From: JAEXOD01 sp964652025
GTDB taxonomy: Bacteria; Bacteroidota; Ignavibacteria; Ignavibacteriales; Melioribacteraceae
DNA length: 64,000 nt
Assembly (NCBI GenBank): GCA_964652025.1
Contig: CAZYZX010000004.1
Location: forward strand, 1-64,000
Direction: 5' to 3'
Below, one piece after another: positions 42,228-50,377 of the stretch. The notes below the pieces were generated by a model that worked only from the letters and a program-made list of their open reading frames with translations, did not search any database and had not been told where the DNA came from. How positions within the stretch are numbered: position 1 is the first letter of the stretch; each line of letters starts with the position of its first letter. A program made the translations under genes and the position numbers.

Positions 42228-42974
42228 ATGGAATTTGAAGAGAAATTAATAAACAAAATTAATGACTCAAAAAACATATTATTTTTTACGGGTGCGGGAA
42301 TTTCTGCCGAAAGCGGAATTCCCACTTTCCGGGGTAAAGATGGAATTTGGAATAAACTTAAACCAGAGGAATTAGCTAATTTTAACGCTTTTATTAAAAA
42401 CCCAGATTTAGTTTGGGAATGGTACCAATACAGAAGAAAAATAATTGAGGAAAAAGAACCTAACGCAGGACACTATGCAATTAAAGAATTTGAAAATTAT
42501 TTTCCAAATGTTACTGTAGTTACACAAAATGTTGATAATTTACACAACAGAGCAGGAAGCAAAAAAGTACTTGAACTACACGGTAATATTGAAAAGAATT
42601 ATTGCATTAAATGTAAAAAACGTTTTGATAACTTACCAAGCACCGATAGCAAAAATGCCTTAAAATGTGATAATTGTGGCGGACTTATTCGCCCAGATGT
42701 TGTTTGGTTTGGGGAAATGTTACCCGTAGATATTTTTAACGAAGCAGAAAAAGCAGCTAGAATTTGTGACATTTGTTTTGTTGTTGGTACTTCTGCCGTT
42801 GTTTTTCCAGCTGCCAACATACCTATTATTGCAAAACAATATGGAGCTACTTTAGTTGAAATAAATATTACTAATACAGAATTAAGTTACACCTGTAATT
42901 ATTCTTTACTAGGAAAAAGTGGAGAAATTTTACCAAAAATTTTAGATGAAATTAAGAATTTAAGAAGTATTTAA
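42228..42974 (+). CDS. cobB: NAD-dependent protein deacylase (sirtuin)
   Basis: The protein has 248 residues. The NAD-binding motif is FFTGAGISAESGIPTFRG, the catalytic part reads TQNVDNLHNRAG and LELHGN (active His), and the zinc site is CIKC/CDNC. Late motifs include GTSAVVFPAA. It removes acyl groups from lysines, releasing nicotinamide and O-acyl-ADP-ribose. The Tyr and Arg in WEWYQYRRKII correspond to the residues that select succinyl/malonyl groups in class III sirtuins. It ends 4 bp into the convergent ccmB gene. Confidence 0.94.
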   Translation: MEFEEKLINKINDSKNILFFTGAGISAESGIPTFRGKDGIWNKLKPEELANFNAFIKNPDLVWEWYQYRRKIIEEKEPNAGHYAIKEFENYFPNVTVVTQNVDNLHNRAGSKKVLELHGNIEKNYCIKCKKRFDNLPSTDSKNALKCDNCGGLIRPDVVWFGEMLPVDIFNEAEKAARICDICFVVGTSAVVFPAANIPIIAKQYGATLVEINITNTELSYTCNYSLLGKSGEILPKILDEIKNLRSI

Positions 42975-43633
42975 TCTTTATTTATAAATTCAAATAATAA
43001 ATAAGAAGCTGTAAGCATTATAACATCATAGCTAACTAACACCATTAGCTCTGCATAACTTTCACCAATAGTTTTACCATCAATAGCAAATTTTGTAATT
43101 TGCAATAACACTAAAATTAATGGCAGTAAAATAGGAAATGATAAAACAGGATAAAGCGTGCCTTTAGTATTTGCCTTTGCTATTATTGCAGCTATTACTG
43201 TAGAAGATACTGCTATACCAATATTTCCAATTCCAAAAGCAAGTAAAAAAAGTATTATATTTTTAATTATAAAAGTATCGAACAGCATACTATATAATAT
43301 TAAAATTACCGTATTCATTGCAAAAACTAAAACCAAGTTAAAAAGCATTTTACCGGTAAAAATAGTATCAGAAGAAGCGATTAATTGCAAGGTTAACATT
43401 GTACCTCGCTCTTCTTCGCTAACAAACACGCGGGATAAACCACTCATAGCAGAAAAAAATATTATTACCCATAATAACCCACCCGTTAAGTATTCACTCA
43501 TCTTTTCTTGACCAACAGAAAACAAGATAACGCTTATTGTTACTAAAATAAACATTGCCAATGCATTAATTGCATAACGCGTTCTTAATTCACTTGCCCA
43601 ATCTTTTTTAAATAAATAAAAACTTTTTATCAT
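42971..43633 (-). CDS. ccmB: haem exporter protein CcmB
   Basis: The protein has 220 residues with six membrane helices. The family segments FVSEEERGTMLTLQLIA, FTGKMLFNLVL and PVLSFPILLPLILVL are visible. CcmB is the membrane subunit of the CcmAB transporter in cytochrome c maturation, needed for the many c-type cytochromes of this genome. It overlaps ccmA by 4 bp. ccmC and other maturation genes are not in the window. Confidence 0.9.
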   Translation of the reverse strand: MIKSFYLFKKDWASELRTRYAINALAMFILVTISVILFSVGQEKMSEYLTGGLLWVIIFFSAMSGLSRVFVSEEERGTMLTLQLIASSDTIFTGKMLFNLVLVFAMNTVILILYSMLFDTFIIKNIILFLLAFGIGNIGIAVSSTVIAAIIAKANTKGTLYPVLSFPILLPLILVLLQITKFAIDGKTIGESYAELMVLVSYDVIMLTASYLLFEFINKD

Positions 43634-44268
43634 TTTGTTTCTTTATATTTTTCTAATTCAATTATGTATTTACACAAATTTAAGTCCGCATCTTCATTAC
43701 TTGCTACTACAACAAGATTATCTTTACCATAATCATTTATAAAATTATACACAATCTCTTTACCACTGTTATCTAAATTACTTATTGGTTCATCCAAAAT
43801 TAATAATGACGGTTTATGAATTAAAGCAAAACAATATTTTAAGCGTTGCTTCATTCCACTAGAGTAAGTTTTAACATAATCGTTTCTTCGCTCGTATAAA
43901 TTTACTGTTTTTAATAATTCATGCGCATAGTTTTTGTTAAAGTTTATGCCCCTTATTTTACTAAAATAGTATAAATTTTCTAATGCAGTAAATTCATCAT
44001 ATAACACTAAGTAAGGAGAAACAAACCCTAAATGATTATAAACTTTTTCTTCTGGAATTAATTCCCCATTTAAATAATGCTTAATTTTACCTTTAGTAGG
44101 GGAAATTAACCCTGCTAACATTTTAACAAAAGTAGATTTGCCTGCCCCATTTTGACCAGATATACCAATAATTTCCGGCGAGGATAGTTTCTCATTTATC
44201 CCCCTAAATATTAGTCTACGCCCAAAGTATTTTGTTATGTTTTCTATTTCTATAGTATAATTAATCAT
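43630..44268 (-). CDS. ccmA: haem exporter ATP-binding protein CcmA
   Basis: The protein has 212 residues. It is an ABC ATPase with Walker A GQNGAGKST, signature YSSGMKQR and Walker B LLILDEPISNLD. The short length and pairing with CcmB identify CcmA, which powers release of haem from CcmC/CcmE. The start overlaps the upstream protease gene by 8 bp. Confidence 0.9.
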   Translation of the reverse strand: MINYTIEIENITKYFGRRLIFRGINEKLSSPEIIGISGQNGAGKSTFVKMLAGLISPTKGKIKHYLNGELIPEEKVYNHLGFVSPYLVLYDEFTALENLYYFSKIRGINFNKNYAHELLKTVNLYERRNDYVKTYSSGMKQRLKYCFALIHKPSLLILDEPISNLDNSGKEIVYNFINDYGKDNLVVVASNEDADLNLCKYIIELEKYKETK

Positions 44269-45871
44269 TTAACACCGCAAATTTACCTTTCAATATCTTA
44301 CCGGCACTTTCGGTTACATAAATATATATACCACTTTTTAATTTGCCATTATTTGTTACACCATTCCAATTAATATAAGGATTTAATCCACTTTTAAAAT
44401 TAAATGCACCACTAAATAATAAGTTCATATTTACATCGTATATATAAAGATTAACTTCTACATCAGTTTTTTCTTTAACTGGAAAATTTATTCCTTCATT
44501 AGAATAATCTTTATAAGAAAATGGTTGTGGGTAAACATAACTAATTTTATTAAGCGTGTTGTTGTAGGAAACAGAATCGTTTAATATTACTGATGAGCTA
44601 AAATAATTTTTATCAGCTTCGGGAACTGAAAACTTGTAATAATAATTATCAGAAATTTTTATAAATCCATCGGCAAAGTTACTCCTTAAATTAAAATCTA
44701 CCCATGTATTTATATTATTATCAAAATTGCCATTGGTAACAACTGTAACAACAGTATCTGCAGAATTTCCAAATTTCAAAAAATTATTAGATGTTGGATA
44801 TGTGTTGAACCCAATAGTTTGTAAAGGTGGATTAAAAGAATACGACATAGATAATTTTAAAGCGGGAAATAATCTAGCATCTTTAAAGTATTTATTTGGC
44901 TTTGCTCTGTAACCAGAAAAATAAAGCCAAGCTCCAAATGTATTTAGTTCAGCTTTAAATGTGCTGCCATATTCATCAATTGCAGCAGATATTGCATCTA
45001 ATGCGGTTTTTGTACGCATTAGCTCCCATGTCCTTTTTATTATATTATACCCAAATCTTTCTTTTAAATATATATTCCACAATGCATAATTATAGTTATA
45101 GCTTTTAAAGTTTTTATTAGGAGTATACATTAACGATTTAACATAATATATATAATCATTAACATAATCAAAAACAAACTCTTCCATTGCTGTAGAAGTA
45201 ATTTCATAATAAAATATGTCTTCTTCTCTAAAAATATAGCTACCTATTTGAATTGCATGGTGAAACTCGTGTGCTACCGTTACGCGTAAACCATTTAATC
45301 CTTCTGAATAATAACCCGTAAAGTCGTTATCTATAACCATAAAAGTTGTGTATGTATTACCCGGCAACCCATTTTCTGTTTCAGTATATCCATATATTCC
45401 ACCAGATTGATTTTCTATATATATATCATATAAATTATCCCCACCTATATTAAAATCACTTGGCGGCGGTGTATAACCTAAATAATCAACTTCAAATGCA
45501 TAAACAGAGTCTAATATTTCTGCTATTTTACTTATACTAAAAGCGGGCTTGTTTACTCCTACTGTATCATAGTGTATTCTAAATTTTTGGCGTGGACTAA
45601 CTATACTTGCTTGCAAATATGGTCTGCTTAGTAAGGGTAAAATTATCCCCTTTTGCGTATCATTAAACTTATTTAAATTAACTTTAACTATATTAATAAT
45701 ACTAGTTCCACTTTTTGGTCTTGGTGAATATTCTTCATCATATTTTTCTGGTAAATATTTTGCACCCGTTTTTATTTCCAGAAATCTATAATATAAGGAA
45801 TCCCAATCAGTAGCAAATAAAATTCCATTTGCAAAAAATAATGCTACAAGTAATATATTTTTAATTTTCAC
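44261..45871 (-). CDS. exported metalloprotease-like protein with sorting-type C-terminus
   Basis: The protein has 536 residues. It has a signal peptide (about 1-20) and, near residue 200, a zinc-protease motif VAHEFHHAIQ. Upstream is a segment (YDIYIENQSGGIYGYTE) resembling MXAN_6640-type putative metalloproteases. The last ~85 residues are a FlgD-Ig/T9SS type A-like domain: YPQPFS, LYIYDVNMNLLFSG, WNGVTNNGKLKSGIYIYV, GKFAVLN. This predicts secretion by the type IX system and cell-surface attachment. The substrate is unknown. It shares one base with the upstream gene end. Confidence 0.82.
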   Translation of the reverse strand: MKIKNILLVALFFANGILFATDWDSLYYRFLEIKTGAKYLPEKYDEEYSPRPKSGTSIINIVKVNLNKFNDTQKGIILPLLSRPYLQASIVSPRQKFRIHYDTVGVNKPAFSISKIAEILDSVYAFEVDYLGYTPPPSDFNIGGDNLYDIYIENQSGGIYGYTETENGLPGNTYTTFMVIDNDFTGYYSEGLNGLRVTVAHEFHHAIQIGSYIFREEDIFYYEITSTAMEEFVFDYVNDYIYYVKSLMYTPNKNFKSYNYNYALWNIYLKERFGYNIIKRTWELMRTKTALDAISAAIDEYGSTFKAELNTFGAWLYFSGYRAKPNKYFKDARLFPALKLSMSYSFNPPLQTIGFNTYPTSNNFLKFGNSADTVVTVVTNGNFDNNINTWVDFNLRSNFADGFIKISDNYYYKFSVPEADKNYFSSSVILNDSVSYNNTLNKISYVYPQPFSYKDYSNEGINFPVKEKTDVEVNLYIYDVNMNLLFSGAFNFKSGLNPYINWNGVTNNGKLKSGIYIYVTESAGKILKGKFAVLND

Positions 45872-47949
45872 TATATACCTTCAATTTCTTTAAATTTAAC
45901 TACATTTTCATTATAAGGACTATATATAATATAAGTCTTTTTGTTTATTGTACTTATAAAAAAATTTTCCGTGTAATTAATTTCTAATTTTTCAGAAAAC
46001 TTAAAATCATTTTTGGTTATATCTGTATAAACAAAATTACCGCTTTTTGAATTGTTAATAAACAAAAATTTACTATAACTAACAAATTTATTACTTAAAA
46101 GTAAGCTTATGCTATTATCATTAAGCTTGTTAAATAAAAATTTACCATTATTATAATTATATATTGTTAAGTATTTATCGTTTTTAGAATTAACATATGA
46201 TAATATATAAGTTCGTTTGTTAAATCGTAATAACTCTGTATTTATTACTAAATCTGTATTATCGCTTATCTTTAAATCATTAACTTTAATTATTTTACCT
46301 ATATTTATATCATATCTATAAAATACTAAATTGTTATTAGGTTTTTCATATTTCCAATAAAAAATATCTTTAGGATTATATACATTTATTTTTGCTTCAA
46401 ATACATTTTTATCTATTTCAAAATCGTTGTACTCGTCAAATTGTTCATTATTTACTTTATATAAGTAAGTATTTATTTTACCCATATCTTTTGTAACAAC
46501 ACTAAGTATTATATTCCCCTCTTTGGTATTTAAAGAAAAATCATGAATTGGTTTTTTTAAGTAAAGCGACTTAAAGGAAATTGTTTGTTTATTCAAATTT
46601 AGCGTAACAAATCCTAAATTTTTACTTTCTTCATTAGTCATAGCAAAATAAAAAATATTATCTTTACTAAAACTTTTAACTTTATTGTATTTATCATTAA
46701 CCTTAGTTTTATATAATAAATTGTAGTTGGAATTTTTTGAGGTTAAAATATTAAAAGTTAAGTTAGCGTTATCCATATAATAAAACGTCTTTAGCGGATT
46801 ATCCCCCATAATAACCCCATTTAAACCCGGTAATAAAAAAGCTTTATCATTACTTATTTCTATAAAATTAGACAACGCTTTCAAAACACCCTTACTATCT
46901 ATTAAAAATATATAACTAATGTTTTGGATATTTAATAATGTAATATGTTTAACATTATTAGTATAATAATTAGTATTGCAAAATGAATTACTTTTTAAAA
47001 AATTAAAATTTATTGATAAGCCATTATTATTATAACAAATTATATCATGTTCTTTATCATTAAATAAATCTGATATAAAAAAATTACCCACTTTAAAATT
47101 AAAACTTTGCTTATTTTCAAAAGAATAAACAGAATCTGCAAAAAATACTTGTAACTTTTTATCACACGATAATACTAAATCATCAAAACCATCATTATTA
47201 ACGTCATAGGCTTTTAATTCTTGTGCTTTATCTAATAATCCTATTTCGCGTTCTTTAACAAAATTATTTTGACTATAAGAATAAAAAAACTCAATTTTAT
47301 TTAATATATAATTGTAAGCAATAATATCGGGTAAAAAGTCCCAGTTTATATCCATTAATGTAACAAACCTGTAAGAACCAATTTTTAGGTTGTTACTATT
47401 TGTAATTTTACCATTTTTATTAATTTGTAACAAAGTAACGCCATCAAAATTTTGCCCACTTACAGAAACTAAATAATCATCTTTTAAGATGTTATTAAAT
47501 TTACTTAAATTAGCGGGATATGAAATAAATTTCTTTACATCAGAAATTTTAATAATTCCTTCTTTGCTTATGGAAAATATAATTACTGCCCTATTTTTTC
47601 TTGAAATTGCGGCATAAAAGGTTAATAAATTTTCTTCAAATAATTTAATTACATTATCAACCGAATAATTAAAGCTATAATATTTTGGTTTTTCAAAGCT
47701 ACCATTAGTATATTTAACTACCGCATAACTTTTATCTTTAAATAAAACTATTAGCGGGTTTCCATTTTCATCAGTATCTGATAATAAATAATTGTAGCCT
47801 TTGGATAATTCAACCTGAGAAAAGTTTATTAATCCATTAACCTTTATTGGATTAGAGGAAATATTATTAGTAAAAAGGAATAATATTAAGAAAAGAAATT
47901 TAGCTACGACCTTTAAGACGATTGTTCCTTCTAATAAGTGCTTGGTCAT
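45871..47949 (-). CDS. large exported beta-propeller/FG-GAP-like protein
   Basis: About 692 residues if it starts at the ATG at 47949. The longer frame to 48027 would lie fully inside the thioesterase gene and is less likely. A hydrophobic export segment follows the start (FLFLILFLFTNNISSN). The body has Asp/Asn-rich propeller-like elements: DTDENGNPLIVLF, MDINWDFLPDIIAYN and YDVNNDGFDDLVLSCD, the last like the calcium-binding FG-GAP/VCBS loops. It is extremely Asn/Lys/Tyr-rich. Function is unknown, with a surface or periplasmic location. The start overlaps the thioesterase 3' end by 50 bp, and no ribosome binding site was identified. Confidence 0.7.
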   Translation of the reverse strand: MTKHLLEGTIVLKVVAKFLFLILFLFTNNISSNPIKVNGLINFSQVELSKGYNYLLSDTDENGNPLIVLFKDKSYAVVKYTNGSFEKPKYYSFNYSVDNVIKLFEENLLTFYAAISRKNRAVIIFSISKEGIIKISDVKKFISYPANLSKFNNILKDDYLVSVSGQNFDGVTLLQINKNGKITNSNNLKIGSYRFVTLMDINWDFLPDIIAYNYILNKIEFFYSYSQNNFVKEREIGLLDKAQELKAYDVNNDGFDDLVLSCDKKLQVFFADSVYSFENKQSFNFKVGNFFISDLFNDKEHDIICYNNNGLSINFNFLKSNSFCNTNYYTNNVKHITLLNIQNISYIFLIDSKGVLKALSNFIEISNDKAFLLPGLNGVIMGDNPLKTFYYMDNANLTFNILTSKNSNYNLLYKTKVNDKYNKVKSFSKDNIFYFAMTNEESKNLGFVTLNLNKQTISFKSLYLKKPIHDFSLNTKEGNIILSVVTKDMGKINTYLYKVNNEQFDEYNDFEIDKNVFEAKINVYNPKDIFYWKYEKPNNNLVFYRYDINIGKIIKVNDLKISDNTDLVINTELLRFNKRTYILSYVNSKNDKYLTIYNYNNGKFLFNKLNDNSISLLLSNKFVSYSKFLFINNSKSGNFVYTDITKNDFKFSEKLEINYTENFFISTINKKTYIIYSPYNENVVKFKEIEGI

Positions 47950-48364
47950 AGCGTCTAATTTCGTCATCTGTTTCTGGTATAATTTCAAAAGTTTTTTCAG
48001 GTTTACCCTCTTTATTAACCTTAACAAAAGTTAAATAAGCGGAATTAGTATGTACTTTTGTTCCTTTAGTATGATTTTCTCCAAAAACCTTTACCCCTAC
48101 TTCCATAGATGAATTAAAAGTTCTATTAACTGAAGCAAGTAAAGTAACAACATCGCCTAAACGAATTGGTAAATGAAAATCTATTCTATCTACAGATGCT
48201 GTTACACATACTGCATTAGAATGCTTAGAAGCAGCCAAAGCAGCACAAATATCTATCCAATGCATTAACTGACCGCCCAATAAATTACCTAATTGATTGG
48301 TATGATTAGGTAACACTAATTCTGTCATTATTATTTGTGACTCTTTTACCGTTTTAGCTTGCAT
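47900..48364 (-). CDS. acyl-CoA thioesterase (hotdog fold)
   Basis: The protein has 154 residues. The hotdog-fold acyl-CoA hydrolase signature is NHTNQLGNLLGGQLMHWIDICAALAASKH, with DRIDFHLPIRLGDVVTLLASV and VGVKVFGEN following. It hydrolyses acyl-CoA to free acid and CoA in the cytoplasm. The chain-length preference is unknown. It is 2 bp after the BamD-like gene. Confidence 0.9.
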   Translation of the reverse strand: MQAKTVKESQIIMTELVLPNHTNQLGNLLGGQLMHWIDICAALAASKHSNAVCVTASVDRIDFHLPIRLGDVVTLLASVNRTFNSSMEVGVKVFGENHTKGTKVHTNSAYLTFVKVNKEGKPEKTFEIIPETDDEIRRYDQALIRRNNRLKGRS

Positions 48365-48366
48365 TT

Positions 48367-49107
48367 TTAATTATTCAGTTTAGCTTCTAATTGTTGTACT
48401 TCTTTCGCATTTTCATCTTTGGGATATCTACTTAAAAAAGTAGCTATATCACTCATTGCTTCACCAATTCTATTTTTTACTATAAGCAACTTTATTTTAC
48501 GATATAATGCCATTGGTGCATATTGGGTATCGTGATAGTTTTCAAATACGTATTGATAGTAATCTATTGCAGATGCATTATATTCCATTTTTTCATAAAT
48601 TGTTGCACTGTTATACTCTTTTTGTGCTAATTTATCTCTTAACTCTGCAATTTTATTTTCTGCATCAGCAACTTTGCCATCCTTAGGGAAAAAATCCACA
48701 AATGCTTGATATTCTTCTATTGCTTTTTTAGTGTATGTTTGGTCTAATTGATATGGTGGGGATAATTTGTAATAGCACTCTGCCAACATATATTGCGCTT
48801 GTGGTATGAATGGGCTACCGGGAATCCCTTTTATTAACTTGCTATACTCATAAGCGGCTAATAAATATTGCCCCCTATTAAAATATGTCATCCCTAAAAA
48901 AAACTGTGCATCATCATTAACCGGATTACCAGGATATTGTAATATTATTGCTTGGAATTCAGTTATACACTCTTCGTAATCTTCATTTTCAAACAATTTC
49001 ATTGCATATTCATAGTGTTCATCGGGGGTCATTGTACTAGTATCTACACTACTTGAACATGCAATTATAAATAAAGGCAAAACTAACAGAATTATTATTT
49101 TTTTCAT
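48367..49107 (-). CDS. bamD: BamD-like outer membrane assembly lipoprotein
   Basis: The protein has 246 residues. A lipoprotein signal has lipobox FIIAC (lipidated Cys17). TPR repeats start with EHYEYAMKLFENEDYEECITEFQAIILQYPGN, followed by DDAQFFLGMTYFNRGQYLLAAYEYSKLI. This is the BamD/YfiO pattern. It acts at the inner face of the outer membrane in beta-barrel assembly. The 237 bp upstream (49108-49344) are very AT-rich with no gene; the promoters for this gene and the divergent cas operon must lie there. Confidence 0.88.
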   Translation of the reverse strand: MKKIIILLVLPLFIIACSSSVDTSTMTPDEHYEYAMKLFENEDYEECITEFQAIILQYPGNPVNDDAQFFLGMTYFNRGQYLLAAYEYSKLIKGIPGSPFIPQAQYMLAECYYKLSPPYQLDQTYTKKAIEEYQAFVDFFPKDGKVADAENKIAELRDKLAQKEYNSATIYEKMEYNASAIDYYQYVFENYHDTQYAPMALYRKIKLLIVKNRIGEAMSDIATFLSRYPKDENAKEVQQLEAKLNN

Positions 49108-49344
49108 TTTTAACTTTTTAATTTTTAACCTATAAAGATAAAAAAATTTGTTGTTTTAACAAATAACAAAATATATGCAATATTGTTCCAATTAAAATAA
49201 TTTGTTTTAATTATCCTTGACTAATTATTAAATTATTACTAATTTGATTTAAATGTTAAATTATTTTTAAGAAGAATATTTTTTTTGGAAATTTTTATTT
49301 TTTTTAACTCTTAATAAATTGTAAGCAATGGGTTTTGTTTAGTT

Positions 49345-50319
49345 ATGGCTTTATTACCAGATTTGTATTTAAGTAAATTTGTTTTTGAACTGAAATTTAT
49401 TAATAATGTTGCTTTTCCTCCATTTTGGGGTAGTGTGCTAAAAAATGAATTTATTCGCCACTTTAAGCAAACATTATGTTTAGAAAAAACATTAGATTGT
49501 GAAAATTGTGCGTTAACAAGTAATTGTAAATATTATAAATTATTCGAAAGAGAACAGAAATTTCCAGATTACATTTATTTAAAGCATTTAAAAAAGTTTC
49601 CTCTTCCTCTAATTATTCACCAGCCGGAAACAAGTAAAAGAAAATTTGCAACTAATGATAGATTAGAAATTGGCATTACTGTTTTTGGTAAGTATATAGA
49701 TTTATTTGATAATATTAAAGAAGCTTTTATTAATTGGGGTAAAAATGGCATAGGTAAAGAACATGCTCAGTTTACTATTACCAATATTTACGTTGCAGAT
49801 TATAAAGATAAACAAACTAATGCTATTAATAAAGAAACCGGTGTACTAGATATTAATTTACCTAACATTAATGCAGATATATTTAACAAACTTAATTATG
49901 CAAAATATACAAAAGCTGTTGTGGATTTTAATACACCACTTCAGTTATTAAAAAAAGGGAACGTTATTACAAGAAGAGAGGAATTTAATTTAAAGATTTT
50001 GCTTAATGAAATAGAAAAAAGATATTTAACAATTGCTTATTTATATTGCGATAACAACTTAGAAAATACCCAAATTATTGATAGAACTGCGGAGAACCCA
50101 GAAATTATAAGCAATACGTTAAAGTCTATTCAAATTAGTAAAGCAAACAAAAACTTTAAGAACAATAAAAATAATGGCGATAACTATGCCCTTATGGGAA
50201 ATTTAATATTAGCTGGTGATTTTTCTAAAGTTGGCTCTATACTTCATATAGGTTCGTTTCTAGGTGTTGGCAAAAATATAATTTCTGGTTTTGGTAAGTA
50301 TACAATAATATTTAAATAA
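49345..50319 (+). CDS. cas6: Cas6 endoribonuclease (first, Cys-cluster type)
   Basis: The protein has 324 residues and is the first gene of the cas operon. It has two RAMP-like halves. Near residue 50 is a Cys cluster, CENC-x5-C with KYYKLF, typical of the larger Cas6 group that begins with a zinc-ribbon-like insertion. The C-terminal glycine-rich loop reads SFLGVGKNIISGFGKYTI, the RNA-binding signature of Cas6. It should cut the pre-crRNA repeat. A second, different Cas6-family gene occurs later in the operon. The 58-bp gap to cas8 contains an AAAGGA ribosome binding site. Confidence 0.85.
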   Translation: MALLPDLYLSKFVFELKFINNVAFPPFWGSVLKNEFIRHFKQTLCLEKTLDCENCALTSNCKYYKLFEREQKFPDYIYLKHLKKFPLPLIIHQPETSKRKFATNDRLEIGITVFGKYIDLFDNIKEAFINWGKNGIGKEHAQFTITNIYVADYKDKQTNAINKETGVLDINLPNINADIFNKLNYAKYTKAVVDFNTPLQLLKKGNVITRREEFNLKILLNEIEKRYLTIAYLYCDNNLENTQIIDRTAENPEIISNTLKSIQISKANKNFKNNKNNGDNYALMGNLILAGDFSKVGSILHIGSFLGVGKNIISGFGKYTIIFK

Positions 50320-50377
50320 ATTTTAGTATATTAAAAATAGGAATAAAATTATTTTAACATAATAAAGGACGAGTAAA

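Noticed and set aside
47950..48027. Longer N-terminus of the large exported protein starting at 48027
   Set aside because: It would lie entirely inside the thioesterase gene and place the export signal far from the N-terminus.
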